DNA of 64,000 nucleotides from Ensifer oleiphilus (GTDB lineage: Bacteria; Pseudomonadota; Alphaproteobacteria; Rhizobiales; Rhizobiaceae). Location of the stretch: NCBI RefSeq assembly GCF_013371465.1, contig NZ_JABWDU010000003.1:992001-1056000 (forward strand). The letters run 5' to 3'. Each line of letters opens with the position of its first letter. Within the stretch, counting starts at the first letter, position 1. Below are positions 8,674 through 17,805 of this stretch, piece after piece. Under the pieces are notes generated by a model. The model worked only from the letters and a program-made list of their open reading frames with translations. It did no database searches and was not told the origin of the DNA. The translations under genes were made by a program, and so were the position numbers.

Positions 8674-11166
8674 TCAGAACTTCCGGCTGATGGCGATCTT
8701 GAAATTCCGGCCGGGCATCGCCGAGATCCCGTCGCTGAGATAGGGCTCGTAGTACTTGTCGAAGATGTTGTCGACGGCAAGATGCACCTCGCCGCCCTCC
8801 ATGAGGCCCGATGTCGGCGTCCAGTCGAGGAACAGGCCGTGCACCGCATAGCCGGCGCTCGGCGGGCGGGCATAGGTCTGGCCGCCCTGATTGTAGGGCG
8901 TGCGGTTCTGGTCGCCGACGAAGGTGCCGGTCCAGCCGAAGGCAAGGTCCCGATCAGGGACCTTGATCCCGGCGGTAGCAATCGCGGTCAGGGGTGCCAG
9001 ATCATTGATGTAGGTGTCGGGACCCCAGACATTGTTGACAGCACCGGTGCGCTCGCCCGTCATCCAGGAGACGCCGAGATCGGCGAACATGCGCTCGGTC
9101 TCGTAGTGCGATTGCAGCTCGATGCCGCGGATATTATAGGACGGCGTGTTCCAGTAGAACGGCACGTTGCCCGAGACACCGGTGAGATTGACGCTACCAA
9201 ACCGGCGTGTGACCGGATTGGAAACGTGGTTGTTGTAGAGCGAAATGCGGGTCGACAGCATGTCGTCGGTCATCAGCACGTCGTTGAAGCTCATGTCGAC
9301 GCCGATGTTGAAGGTGCTGTTGCGCTCGACGTCGAGATCGCGGCTGGTGCCAGAGGCCTTGGTCTGCACGCTCTGCGTCGAGTAGATCTCGTCGATGTTG
9401 GGCACGCGCATCGCATACGCCCAATCGGCAAAGAACCGCACCGACGGCGTTGCTTCCCACGAGAGGCTGATCGCCGGCGTCACGCCCTGGTGCGAGACGG
9501 CAGAATAATCGTGTCCGGCCAGCGGATTGTTGAAGCGCGGCGCTTCGTTTGGCACTCCTTTAGAACGGATGTGATCATAGCGCAGGCCCGGCGTCACGGT
9601 CAAAGTGTCGGTGAGTTCGATCCTGTCGCGGACGAAGGCCGCGAACGTTTTCTGGGTGCCTTCCGGCATGAACCAGGGGGCATAATAGCCGTAGTTGTAT
9701 TGCGCCTGGGTGCGGTTGGCGATGTCGTACATCCAGATGTCGCGGTCATGATCGAAGTACTGGACGCCGTAGTTCAGGCTGTGCGACAGGCCGCCGAGCG
9801 TGACGTTGGAGGTGTTTTCCGCCTCGAACTTGATGTCGGTATAGGCGGCATCGTTTTCATAGCCGCCGACGGATGCGCTGGGGTTGAGCCCAGGAATATC
9901 GGGGCGCGTCGCGTGCTGGCTGGTCTGCGCGAAGCTCGCCATCATGCGGTAGTTCACCAGGTCGCTGTCGCCGGTATAGCTGTAGTTCAGCGTCGAGGTG
10001 AAATCCTCGATCTCGCGCCAGGTGAGCAGGCGACGCATTGCTTCCTTGTAGCCGTAGCGCGTGATGTTGAAATCCGATGGCGCCGACTGGCCGCGAATGG
10101 CAGCCACCGGCCCCCAGTTGTCGTTCTGGCCGTAGGCGACCGTGCCTCTGATCTCGTGGCCGTCGTACTCGGCACCGATATTGGCAAGCAGCGTCGTGAG
10201 CTTCGAATTGGAATAGTTGTAGATTTCGCCGCCGCCGACACGCATGTCGTCGCTCTTGCGCCATGTCGCCGCCAGAAGTCCATCGTAGGTCACCGGGCCG
10301 CCGAAATCCGACTTGCCGTAGAGCGCACCGGTTTCGAGAAACTGCTTGTTGGCGCTCTGGAAGCCGGACTTGGCCCAGACGCCCCACTCTTCGCCCGGCC
10401 GCAGCATGTCGGCCGCGTCCGTGGTTTCCATCAGCACGGTGCCGCCGAAGCCGCCGTTGCCGTAACGCACCGACGTCGCGCCTTTTTCGATCTCGACGCG
10501 CTTCAGCAGTTCGGGCTCGATGAAGACCGTGCCCTGGTCGTATTTCTCGAAATTCTTCGGTGCGCCGTCGAGAATGATCCTGACATCGGACTGTCGGGCG
10601 AAGCCGCGGATGGCGAGTGTCTGTCCTTCGATGCGCACGCCACCGCCCATCGATACACCGGGGGTTTTCTGCAGCAATTCCGGGAGGCTCGAAGCTTGCG
10701 CCTTCTCGATGTCCTCGGCATCGAGAATGGCGACATTCGGCGCCCGGTCGCCGCGATTGGCATCGCCGCGCACGACGATCGGCGCCAGTTTCGTACCCTC
10801 GACGTCAACCGGCTCCGAGGCTTCGGTGGCACCCATGAGCTTCACCGTCGACCCGCCGAGGAACCGGTATCGGACGCCGGTTCCGCTCAAAAGACGCGAG
10901 AGCGCCTCATCCGCCGTCATCTCCCCGGAAAGGCCCGATGTTCTCACGCCTGACGCAACCGAGCTGTCGAACACGACCTGCAGCTTGAGCTGTGTGGCCA
11001 GGCGGTTGACGGCGGCGGTCAGCTTGCCGGCGGGCACGTCGACATGGTGCACCGACGCGTCCTGGGCAACCGCACCTGTGGCCGCAAAGGCAACCACAGT
11101 GCCTGCCATCAGCAGCTTGAAAATTCCGGAGTGGCGGCGTCCGCCGGTCGCATTCGAATATGGCAT
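8674..11166 (-). CDS. TonB-dependent outer-membrane receptor with N-terminal signalling (STN) domain
   Basis: About 830 residues from ATG 11166, chosen because GGAA lies just upstream; an ATG 15 bases earlier lacks this. A signal peptide (ending near AVAQDA) is followed by an STN/secretin-like domain (about residues 40-95, HHVDVPAGKLTAAVNRLA). Then come a TonB-box-like LAPIVVRG, a plug domain (about 120-240, with PGVSMGGGVRIEGQTLAIRG) and a 22-strand-type beta barrel ending in the terminal Phe ISRKF. The STN domain and the FecI/FecR genes upstream indicate a transducer receptor that signals ligand binding. The plug and barrel segments recall heme or haemoglobin receptors, but the ligand is not certain. 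No cognate ABC importer is adjacent. Confidence 0.93.
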   Translation of the reverse strand: MPYSNATGGRRHSGIFKLLMAGTVVAFAATGAVAQDASVHHVDVPAGKLTAAVNRLATQLKLQVVFDSSVASGVRTSGLSGEMTADEALSRLLSGTGVRYRFLGGSTVKLMGATEASEPVDVEGTKLAPIVVRGDANRGDRAPNVAILDAEDIEKAQASSLPELLQKTPGVSMGGGVRIEGQTLAIRGFARQSDVRIILDGAPKNFEKYDQGTVFIEPELLKRVEIEKGATSVRYGNGGFGGTVLMETTDAADMLRPGEEWGVWAKSGFQSANKQFLETGALYGKSDFGGPVTYDGLLAATWRKSDDMRVGGGEIYNYSNSKLTTLLANIGAEYDGHEIRGTVAYGQNDNWGPVAAIRGQSAPSDFNITRYGYKEAMRRLLTWREIEDFTSTLNYSYTGDSDLVNYRMMASFAQTSQHATRPDIPGLNPSASVGGYENDAAYTDIKFEAENTSNVTLGGLSHSLNYGVQYFDHDRDIWMYDIANRTQAQYNYGYYAPWFMPEGTQKTFAAFVRDRIELTDTLTVTPGLRYDHIRSKGVPNEAPRFNNPLAGHDYSAVSHQGVTPAISLSWEATPSVRFFADWAYAMRVPNIDEIYSTQSVQTKASGTSRDLDVERNSTFNIGVDMSFNDVLMTDDMLSTRISLYNNHVSNPVTRRFGSVNLTGVSGNVPFYWNTPSYNIRGIELQSHYETERMFADLGVSWMTGERTGAVNNVWGPDTYINDLAPLTAIATAGIKVPDRDLAFGWTGTFVGDQNRTPYNQGGQTYARPPSAGYAVHGLFLDWTPTSGLMEGGEVHLAVDNIFDKYYEPYLSDGISAMPGRNFKIAISRKF

Positions 11167-11259
11167 GATGATTCCAGACAATTGAAGATGACCGCGAAAG
11201 GGCCGGGTCTGGTTTCTGGACGAATGAGGTCCCCATACAGGGACACCTCGTCGCGATTT

Positions 11260-12252
11260 TTAGCGCAGGATCGTGATGTAGGGTCCAATCCGGTTGACCT
11301 TGATGTTGAAGGCGTCGGCAAGACCCTCCAACGCAATGACCGGATCGGAGAGATCGAAGCTGCCGGACACCCGTCGAGAGCCGACGGCAGCGTCGGCGAT
11401 CAGGACCTTGCCCGGGATGTAACGACCGATTTCCCCGACGACCGAAGAGATGGTGCGCCCGTCAAAGACGAGACGCCCGTCGCGCCATGCGGTCGCCAAC
11501 AGCGGGTCGACCGGTTTGATGTCACCGAGCCTTCCCTCGTGGTTGTAGCTCACCTGCTGGTTGATCTCGACGCGGCGCGGCGGTGTCGCCGCATCTGTCG
11601 CGACCGACACGGCGTGCTCAAGCACCGTGACGCTGGCCCCGTCGTCGGTCAGGTTGACGTCGAAGGCCGTTCCGAGCGCCGTCGTCGTTCCTGCGCCAGC
11701 CTCGACGACGAATGGCCTGTCCTTGTCGGCCGCGACCTGAACGAATGCCTCGCCACGCAACAGAACGATCCGGCGTTCGCCTGGGGTGAAGTGGTAGGCG
11801 ACAGCCGATTGAGCGTTGAGCTGCAGCGTCGAGCCATCGTCAAGTCTCAGGATCGGTCTCTCGCCCTTGTCGGCGATGACGTCGGCGCGCATCCACATTG
11901 CCCCGTCGAGCGCGAGAAAGGCGCCGGCGCTGGCAGCGAGAATGATCGCAAGCGATGCAGGGGTTTTTCGACGGTTTTCGGATGCCGCTACTGCTCTTTG
12001 AGCAAACTCCGGCTCACGCCTGATCAGTAGAGTGGCGTCACCGACCGCCCTTTGCGCCCGGGCAAAGATCTCGGCATGGCGAGGGTCTTCGGCGCTCCAT
12101 CGTTCAAACGCCAGCTGCAGCTCTTCATTGAAAGGGTCGCCTGTCAGACGCACAAGCCAGTCCACCGCCTGCTCTCGCACCCGTTTTTCGAATGCCTTGC
12201 GGTTGCGATTGACGGCGTCGCTCGGGAGATGGTGGTCGCCAACGGTGGTCAT
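11260..12252 (-). CDS. FecR-family anti-sigma regulator
   Basis: A 330-residue protein starting at ATG 12252, which overlaps the sigma-factor stop in ATGA. An upstream in-frame ATG at 12279 lies inside the sigma gene and is less likely. Order: N-terminal cytoplasmic DUF4880-like region (QAVDWLVRLTGDPFNEELQLAFERW), a membrane segment (about residues 98-115), then the periplasmic FecR domain (GERPILRLDDGSTLQLNAQS) and a C-terminal STN-like segment. It should hold the ECF sigma factor and receive the signal from the TonB receptor. The gene order sigma-FecR-receptor is the standard cell-surface signalling arrangement. Confidence 0.9.
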   Translation of the reverse strand: MTTVGDHHLPSDAVNRNRKAFEKRVREQAVDWLVRLTGDPFNEELQLAFERWSAEDPRHAEIFARAQRAVGDATLLIRREPEFAQRAVAASENRRKTPASLAIILAASAGAFLALDGAMWMRADVIADKGERPILRLDDGSTLQLNAQSAVAYHFTPGERRIVLLRGEAFVQVAADKDRPFVVEAGAGTTTALGTAFDVNLTDDGASVTVLEHAVSVATDAATPPRRVEINQQVSYNHEGRLGDIKPVDPLLATAWRDGRLVFDGRTISSVVGEIGRYIPGKVLIADAAVGSRRVSGSFDLSDPVIALEGLADAFNIKVNRIGPYITILR

Positions 12253-12773
12253 ACCGTGTCCTCCAGACGATCCAGGCAATGCAGGTAGGCCTTGCGCAGA
12301 TGTCGGTCCACCATGTTGCGGTTGATGCCCGTGCGCATCGCAATTTCGTCGGAGCTCAGATTGCCGATCCGATTTGCGAGAAAAACGCGCCGTCTTTGCA
12401 ACGACATCTCCATGATCGCCGTTTTCAGAATATGCAGCCTGCGGCGAAGGTCGATGTTGGCATCGGGGGCGGCGATATCGCTGGCAACGGCAAGCGCTTC
12501 TTCTTCGCTGCCGGAGAAAAGCTTCAGTTCGAAACGATCGCGGCGCAGCCGGTCGATGCCGAGATTGGCGCAGGCGCGGCGCAGAAACGCGCGCAAAGAC
12601 GATTTTCCCTCAAGCGACGTGCGACGATCCACCAGTCGCACATAGAGTTCGTGAACGACGTCGTTTGCCGTTGCCGGCGCGTGGCCGCGCCGCCGCGTCA
12701 TCGTGCAGAGCTCGTCGTAGTAGGCCACGATCGCGTCGTCGAGCATCAAATGCGAAGCTGATTTCTCTGACAT
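12249..12773 (-). CDS. FecI-type ECF sigma factor
   Basis: A 174-residue ECF sigma factor. Region 2 is at the N-terminus (ATANDVVHELYVRLVDRR, SSLRAFLRRACANLGIDRLRR). Region 4 is C-terminal, with the helix-turn-helix LSSDEIAMRTGINRNMVDRHLRKAYLHC. It should direct transcription of the receptor gene when the receptor is loaded. A TGA-N9-TCA iron box lies about 115 bp upstream, so expression is probably iron-repressed as well. Its TGA overlaps the fecR ATG. Confidence 0.9.
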   Translation of the reverse strand: MSEKSASHLMLDDAIVAYYDELCTMTRRRGHAPATANDVVHELYVRLVDRRTSLEGKSSLRAFLRRACANLGIDRLRRDRFELKLFSGSEEEALAVASDIAAPDANIDLRRRLHILKTAIMEMSLQRRRVFLANRIGNLSSDEIAMRTGINRNMVDRHLRKAYLHCLDRLEDTV

Positions 12774-12889
12774 GTCTGTTTTCAGGGCGGATCCGGACTG
12801 GCCGGCGGGAAGAGGATGGACGGCAATGCGTCGGCAGAAAGCCGGCCGCGGCGTTCATTAGCGCGTCCCTGCAACGCACACAACAAATA

Positions 12890-12904
12890 TGAGCATAACA
12901 CTCA
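12890..12904. promoter_or_regulatory. RirA-type iron-responsive operator (TGA-N9-TCA)
   Basis: The sequence TGAGCATAACACTCA fits the rhizobial iron-responsive operator TGA-N9-TCA bound by RirA, and is extended by A/T to ATGAG...CTCAT. It lies upstream of the FecI-FecR-receptor operon. Repression under iron sufficiency is inferred. A TGA-N9-TCA match alone can occur by chance, so position and the iron-type operon carry much of the weight. Confidence 0.55.
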
Positions 12905-13320
12905 TCTTTTATCGCGCCGTACCTGTTCGTCGCTCCCCTCCGTCTGTCTGGTGCCGCATACGAGCCGAAAACCCTCTCGACGACGATCCGTCAAGCATCC
13001 TGCGCCAAGACCGCCCAACCGGCCGAAACGCACTGCCCGGCCCTCACCTGAGCGCGGCGCTTTACGCTTTCCTTATGCCCAAGCCTCGTCTTCCCAAGCG
13101 ATTTTCTATGGATGGGCGGATTAGGCTCTGTGCGTGGTTGCCGCCGTTCCTGGATGAAAAGCTACGCAGCGAAATGACGAACGAGCGCAAACTCGAACGC
13201 TTTTGCCATGCTCATGCCGCTTTCAGGTGGCTTCAGACGGCCGCCTTCTCTTTACCCGGCACGCATGCCCGAAGCGGTGCCTTGAAGAGCAAACGAAAAA
13301 CCTACGACGAGTCTCACGCG
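12905..13320. other. Intergenic region between the fecI operon and a small divergent gene
   Basis: About 400 bp. An open frame runs across it into the following gene, but its translation is Arg/Pro/Ser-rich with mixed third positions and does not look coded. Upstream of fecI, the stretch just left of this region (12774-12889) also shows no gene. No repeat or terminator with a T-run was seen. Confidence 0.4.
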
Positions 13321-13617
13321 ATGAAGATCAGAAGCGCATTCAAGCTCGCTACGAAGCAGAGCCGGAACTTGCCCACCGAGTATTTCATCCTGGCGAATGT
13401 GCGCTTCGAAGGGCAGGTCGTCGGATACCTCGCCGGGCGGCCGATCCGCGAAACGGTAACCGACGACAGCGGGCTTCGTTATCGGTTCGTCGGCGTGGCC
13501 GCGCGCAACGCTGGTGGCGGACCGGACGTGCAGTCACTGAGGCAGGGCGAGTGGATCGTCCAGCCGGGACTGGTCTATGCCAGTATCGACGATGCTCCCG
13601 CCAACCGGGCCGCCTGA
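13321..13617 (+). CDS. Small conserved-looking hypothetical protein
   Basis: Ninety-eight residues from ATG 13321 (MKIRSAFKLATKQSRN...) with strong G/C third-position bias that begins near this ATG, which is why the longer open frame from 12889 was not used. The core reads as a beta-rich domain (YFILANVRFEGQVVGYLAGRP, LRYRFVGVAARNAGG, GEWIVQPGLVYASI). There is no signal peptide or membrane segment. No family is recognised. The ribosome-binding site is weak (GACGAG nine bases upstream). Confidence 0.6.
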   Translation: MKIRSAFKLATKQSRNLPTEYFILANVRFEGQVVGYLAGRPIRETVTDDSGLRYRFVGVAARNAGGGPDVQSLRQGEWIVQPGLVYASIDDAPANRAA

Positions 13618-13714
13618 CGCCGACAGCGTGGCGCAATGCTCGAAGACGACCGCAATGTCTATGTAATCTTGGCAGATTAGCTCCGGGGCAGACAATTCGA
13701 ACCCGGGATCAGAC

Positions 13715-14098
13715 ATGCCCTTCTACAACGCGCGCGGCGCTTTCGCCGTCATCGCCACCACCGCAACCGTCATTCTGACCGGCTGCGCCTCCACCGAGAT
13801 GAAGAACTATATCGGCCAACCGGTGGAATCGGTCATCATCGACTACGGGCCGCCGAGCGCAGTGCTCGACCTTGGCTGGGATCAGCGCGCCTACCAGTGG
13901 CGCAAGATCTCCACCAATGTCGTTTCCGGCTCGACCAGCGGCGAGATCCGCGACACGCGCCGCGGCCAGCGTTATGAAGAATACGTAACGCCGGGCTATG
14001 TGGAAGAACAGGAATGCTTCTACACATTCTACGCCCGCCAGCAGGGCGGCCGCTGGTACGTCACCAATTTCCGTCAACCGAAGCTCGAATGCGAGTGA
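13715..14098 (+). CDS. Predicted outer-membrane lipoprotein
   Basis: One hundred and twenty-seven residues with a lipoprotein signal peptide and the lipobox LTGC (Cys at about residue 24). The mature part (MKNYIGQPVESVIIDYGPPSAV...) resembles the SmpA/BamE-like small lipoprotein fold, where a GxP-type turn follows the first helix. The C-terminal half contains two further Cys (CFYTF and LECE) that could pair in the periplasm. It lies about 90 bp upstream of a response regulator/histidine kinase pair on the same strand and may be sensed by it or controlled with it. Lipidation is well supported; the function is not known. Confidence 0.75.
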   Translation: MPFYNARGAFAVIATTATVILTGCASTEMKNYIGQPVESVIIDYGPPSAVLDLGWDQRAYQWRKISTNVVSGSTSGEIRDTRRGQRYEEYVTPGYVEEQECFYTFYARQQGGRWYVTNFRQPKLECE

Positions 14099-14185
14099 GC
14101 GCTTCAACTCAAACGCAATTTGAGAAATGATGCATTCGGCACCGCGGTCACCGGCCATCCGGAACCGCAATCAGGAGAGATCGGC

Positions 14186-14860
14186 ATGCGCATCTTGCTG
14201 CTAGAGGACGAGCCCGAAATGGCATCGGCCCTGAAGACCGCGCTCGAGCGTCGTCAGGTGATCGTCGATCATGTTTCCACGCTCGCCGATGCCGAGGCCG
14301 TGGTCGAGCTCTGGTCCTACGATGTGATCGTGCTCGATCGCCGCCTGCCCGACGGCGAGGGTCTGAGCCTCATTCCGAAGCTGCGCGCGTTGCGCGTCGA
14401 GGCGCCGATCATGATGCTGACGGCGCTCGGCACCATCAACGACCGCGTCACCGGGCTCGATGGCGGCGCCGACGACTATCTCGCCAAGCCGTTTGCGGTC
14501 GAGGAGCTGATGGCGCGGCTTCGGGCGCTTGGTCGCCGCCCCGTCACGCTTAAGTCCGACCAGATCCTGGTCGGCCGCCTAACTTATGATTTCCGCCATC
14601 GCGAGGCTGTCGTCGACGACAAGCCGCTGGACCTGTTGCGGCGCGAAAGGCTGGCACTGGAAGCGCTGATGCGCCGGCCGGGTCGCACCGTGCTGCGCGC
14701 GACCCTGGAAGATTCCGTCTATGCGATGGAAGATGAGATCGATTCCAATGCGCTTGATTCCCATCTCTCGCGGCTGCGGCGAAAGCTCGAGGAGGTTGCG
14801 GCCGGTGTCGAGATCAGAGCAATCCGCAACCTCGGCTACCTGCTGCGCGCCACGGCATGA
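14186..14860 (+). CDS. OmpR-family response regulator
   Basis: A 224-residue regulator from ATG 14186, which has AGGAGA at optimal distance. The N-terminal receiver has the acidic LEDE pair, phospho-acceptor Asp51 (VIVLDRRLPDGEG) and the conserved Lys in LAKPF. The C-terminal winged-helix DNA-binding domain ends ...EIRAIRNLGYLLRATA. It overlaps the histidine kinase start by four bases, so the two are coupled. The domain assignment is certain. The signal and targets are unknown; the lipoprotein upstream is a candidate target. Confidence 0.94.
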   Translation: MRILLLEDEPEMASALKTALERRQVIVDHVSTLADAEAVVELWSYDVIVLDRRLPDGEGLSLIPKLRALRVEAPIMMLTALGTINDRVTGLDGGADDYLAKPFAVEELMARLRALGRRPVTLKSDQILVGRLTYDFRHREAVVDDKPLDLLRRERLALEALMRRPGRTVLRATLEDSVYAMEDEIDSNALDSHLSRLRRKLEEVAAGVEIRAIRNLGYLLRATA

Positions 14861-16326
14861 AAAAATCTCGCCCACGCTCGCTTCAATGGGTGCTGGTGCG
14901 CCGCCTCATCCTGCTACAGGCGGCGTCCTTCGTCGCCTTGATCGTTCTCTTGGTTGCGATCCTGATGATTGCCCAGCCTCGCCTGATCATCGACAACGAG
15001 GCGGCCATAAAGCACCTGTCCGAGGCCGTGGCCCGAGACGAGAACGGCGGCTTGCTGGTGCGCGACACCGAGGAACTCCGCGCGTTTCGGGAGGATTTTC
15101 CCAATCTCTGGTTCGTGATCCGCGATGCTGATGGACATTTTGTCCAGGAAGGCAGCATCCCCGCGGCATATGAAGCGGCTGGCGGCGAGCTCTTGAAGAA
15201 CATCGGTCGCGCGACCTTGCGGTTCGATGAGGGCGACCGGAGGCCGGAAGCAGCGCTTGCCAATGTCGACACCGACGTCGGCCCGGTGCAGATTCTTACC
15301 TCCTCGATCTCGTCGCGCGACGAGAATGACGGGCTCGAAGTCGAGATCAGCGTCAATGCCGACATGGCAAAGGATGCCAACGGCAATCCTGACTGGCTGC
15401 GCGTGCTGCCGGTCCTGGCGCTCCTTATCCTTTGCCTGCTGCTGCCGATCATTGTGGTCATGGGGGTCGCCACGCTGGTCACCACGCCGGCTGTCGTTCG
15501 GCGGTCGCTTGCCGGTCTCGTTGCGACGGCCGACCAGGCCGGGAGGATCGACATAGACAATCGCGCGGTGCAGCTGGAAACGGCCCAGGTTCCGACGGAG
15601 ATCGCCCCGATGGTGCATGCTTTCAACAACGCGCTTTCCCGTCTGGACGAAGGTTACGACCAACGCAATCGCTTCCTGACCGACGCGGCACACGAGCTGC
15701 GCACGCCGATCGCCATCCTTCGCACCCGCGCTGAACTGCTGCAGGAAGATCCGCAGAGCGCACGGCTGCGGAAAGATATCGAGCGGCTATCGCATCTGGC
15801 GCAACAGCTTCTGGAACGCCAGGTGCTTGAGCATAGCGCTGGTAGCCGCGAGGTCGTTGACCTCGTTGCGCTGGCCAAAACGCTTGCCGCCGATTTCGCG
15901 CCTCTTGCTTTCGAAGCCGGCTACGAACTGGCCTTCGAGGCGGAAGCAACAAAGCCAGTGCCAACAAGCATTCATGTGCAGCAGATTGAACAGGCCGTTG
16001 CCAACCTCCTGCGCAATGCCGTCGAGCATGGTGGCAACCGCGGAACCATAACCGTTCTAGTCGATGCACGAGGCGGCATCGAAGTTCATGATGACGGTCC
16101 CGGCATTCCCCACGACGAAAGGGAGCGTGTCTTCGAACCATTCTATCGTTTGCGCCCGCGTTCGAGCGGTGCCGGCCTCGGGCTCAATCTGGCCCGTGAG
16201 ATCGCCCGGCTGCATGGCGGCCGCATCGACATCCTCTACGGCTCCTGGTCCGGCGCACGGATAAGGCTGCAATTGCCGGTTCTCGACGTTAATCATCCGG
16301 CGATCCTGTCGACCGCCAGCGCGTGA
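14857..16326 (+). CDS. Sensor histidine kinase
   Basis: A 489-residue membrane kinase. It has an N-terminal helix (about residues 15-38), a periplasmic sensor region (about 40-185) and a second helix (about 188-213). A HAMP linker follows, then HisKA with phospho-acceptor His279 (DAAHELRTPIAILRTRAEL) and a HATPase_c domain with the N box (NLLRNAVEHG), G1 (DDGPGIP) and G2 (GAGLGLNLAREIARLHGG). It is translationally coupled to the response regulator. The periplasmic domain matches nothing I recognise, so the stimulus is unknown. Confidence 0.94.
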   Translation: MKKSRPRSLQWVLVRRLILLQAASFVALIVLLVAILMIAQPRLIIDNEAAIKHLSEAVARDENGGLLVRDTEELRAFREDFPNLWFVIRDADGHFVQEGSIPAAYEAAGGELLKNIGRATLRFDEGDRRPEAALANVDTDVGPVQILTSSISSRDENDGLEVEISVNADMAKDANGNPDWLRVLPVLALLILCLLLPIIVVMGVATLVTTPAVVRRSLAGLVATADQAGRIDIDNRAVQLETAQVPTEIAPMVHAFNNALSRLDEGYDQRNRFLTDAAHELRTPIAILRTRAELLQEDPQSARLRKDIERLSHLAQQLLERQVLEHSAGSREVVDLVALAKTLAADFAPLAFEAGYELAFEAEATKPVPTSIHVQQIEQAVANLLRNAVEHGGNRGTITVLVDARGGIEVHDDGPGIPHDERERVFEPFYRLRPRSSGAGLGLNLAREIARLHGGRIDILYGSWSGARIRLQLPVLDVNHPAILSTASA

Positions 16327-16517
16327 ACGGCGCCGGGCGGCGGTGGAAAACGTGAACCGGCACCGGCGGCCTCTCAACTTTTCAGATCACTTTTCGCCCT
16401 GGGCCTTATCAAGAGCCGGCCGATGGTCCACATATGTCGCGACGTTTCACGGCCGGCTTTCCCGAGAGCTCCCGTTTCGACAACAGCAGGCCCGTCAGAG
16501 CAGAGTGGAGAATTGCG

Positions 16518-17759
16518 ATGCAGACTTCATCCCAGGCCATGGCCGGAGCGCTGGATGAAAGCGGCGCCCTGCCAATGGAGAGCAGAAAGATTCTCGACTG
16601 GTTGGTCACCGAGACCCGCGACCAACGCTTCATCGACAATATCTTCGTGGATCTGTGTGAGCGGTTGGTGGAGGCGGGCGTACCGCTTGCGCGCTCAACG
16701 CTGCACTTCCGGATCCATCACCCGCAATGGCTCGGCGCCCGCATCCTCTGGCGCAAGGGACTGTCGGAGGCGGACATCCGCATGTACGACTATGGCGTCG
16801 AAGACACGTCCCAATATCTCAACAGCCCGCTCTACGCGATCAACAATGGCGCCAGCGAAGTTCGCAAAGATCTCGAGGCGACGGCCGATGACGACGTGCC
16901 GAACGCGCTCTATGACGAACTGCGCGCCGACGGCCTGACCGAATACCTCGCCTTGCCACTGGAACACACGCTCGGCAAACGCCATGTCGTGACCTTCTCC
17001 AGCGACCGCAAGGGTGGTTTCGAGGCGGCCCATCTCGAAATGCTTACCGGCTTGCTGCCGGTCCTGGCACTTGTCAGCGAAATCCGGCTAAAGAACCGGA
17101 TGGCGCGAACGCTGCTGGAAACCTATGTCGGGCCGCATGCAAGCGAACAGATCCTTGCCGGGGCGACGACACGCGGAAGCGGTGTGACCGTCAGCGCCGC
17201 GATCCTGATCTGCGACCTTCGCGACTTCACCAAACTCTCCGACCTCTGGCCGCGGGATGACGTGATCGAGCTTCTCAACGGCTATTTCGACGCCATGTCC
17301 GAGCCGATCGAGCGGCATGGCGGCGAGATCCTGAAATTCATGGGCGACGGCCTGCTGGCGATTTTTCCGCTCAGCAATGCCCAAGCCAGTGAAAACCTCC
17401 TGCAGGCCATCGGCGAAGCGGAGGCCGCGATCGCCACCTTGAACCAGGAGAACCTGGCGAGAGGCCGCGAAGCGCTGGGCTACGGCATCGGCGTCCACGT
17501 CGGCGACGTGATGTATGGCAATATCGGCTCGCGCCGTCGGCTCGACTTCACAGTGATCGGTCCGGCCGTCAATATCGCGTCGCGGCTGGAAAGCCTGACC
17601 AAGACGGCCAAACGTCCGGTGCTCTTGTCACGCGCCTTCGTCGAACTGGCGGGACGCACCCGCGAAATGGAGCATTTGGGCGCCTTTGCCGTAAAGGGGC
17701 TCGATGACCCGATCGACGTCTTCGCATTTTCGTCCGGAACCGCTCAAGCGGCGGAATGA
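16518..17759 (+). CDS. Class III adenylate/guanylate cyclase
   Basis: About 413 residues from ATG 16518, chosen over an ATG at 16434 because GTGGAG lies seven bases upstream. The N-terminal half (about residues 1-210) is a soluble domain of a kind often seen in rhizobial cyclases. The C-terminal catalytic domain contains the first metal Asp in AILICDLRDFTKLSD, the second in GGEILKFMGDGLLAIF, and the conserved GIGVHVGDVMYGNIGSRRRLDFTVIGPAVNIASRLE. No membrane segment is seen. The product is probably cAMP. Rhizobia carry many such enzymes and the inducing signal is unknown. Confidence 0.92.
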   Translation: MQTSSQAMAGALDESGALPMESRKILDWLVTETRDQRFIDNIFVDLCERLVEAGVPLARSTLHFRIHHPQWLGARILWRKGLSEADIRMYDYGVEDTSQYLNSPLYAINNGASEVRKDLEATADDDVPNALYDELRADGLTEYLALPLEHTLGKRHVVTFSSDRKGGFEAAHLEMLTGLLPVLALVSEIRLKNRMARTLLETYVGPHASEQILAGATTRGSGVTVSAAILICDLRDFTKLSDLWPRDDVIELLNGYFDAMSEPIERHGGEILKFMGDGLLAIFPLSNAQASENLLQAIGEAEAAIATLNQENLARGREALGYGIGVHVGDVMYGNIGSRRRLDFTVIGPAVNIASRLESLTKTAKRPVLLSRAFVELAGRTREMEHLGAFAVKGLDDPIDVFAFSSGTAQAAE

Positions 17760-17805
17760 TCAGTATCGAGGCTCGCGGCCCTGCACGAGGGATGGCAGCC
17801 GTCGT

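Noticed and set aside
8611-10953. A 780-residue open frame on the + strand
   Set aside because: Antisense to the TonB-dependent receptor, whose plug and barrel are unambiguous.
11230-11253. Hairpin GAGGTGTCCC...GGGGACCTC between fecR and the receptor gene
   Set aside because: A stem with a bulge and no T-run; it may be an mRNA structure, but I cannot distinguish it from chance in this GC-rich gap.
12889-13320. N-terminal extension of the 98-residue gene to a 242-residue frame
   Set aside because: Third-position bias appears only near ATG 13321; the upstream translation is low-complexity and lacks a domain.
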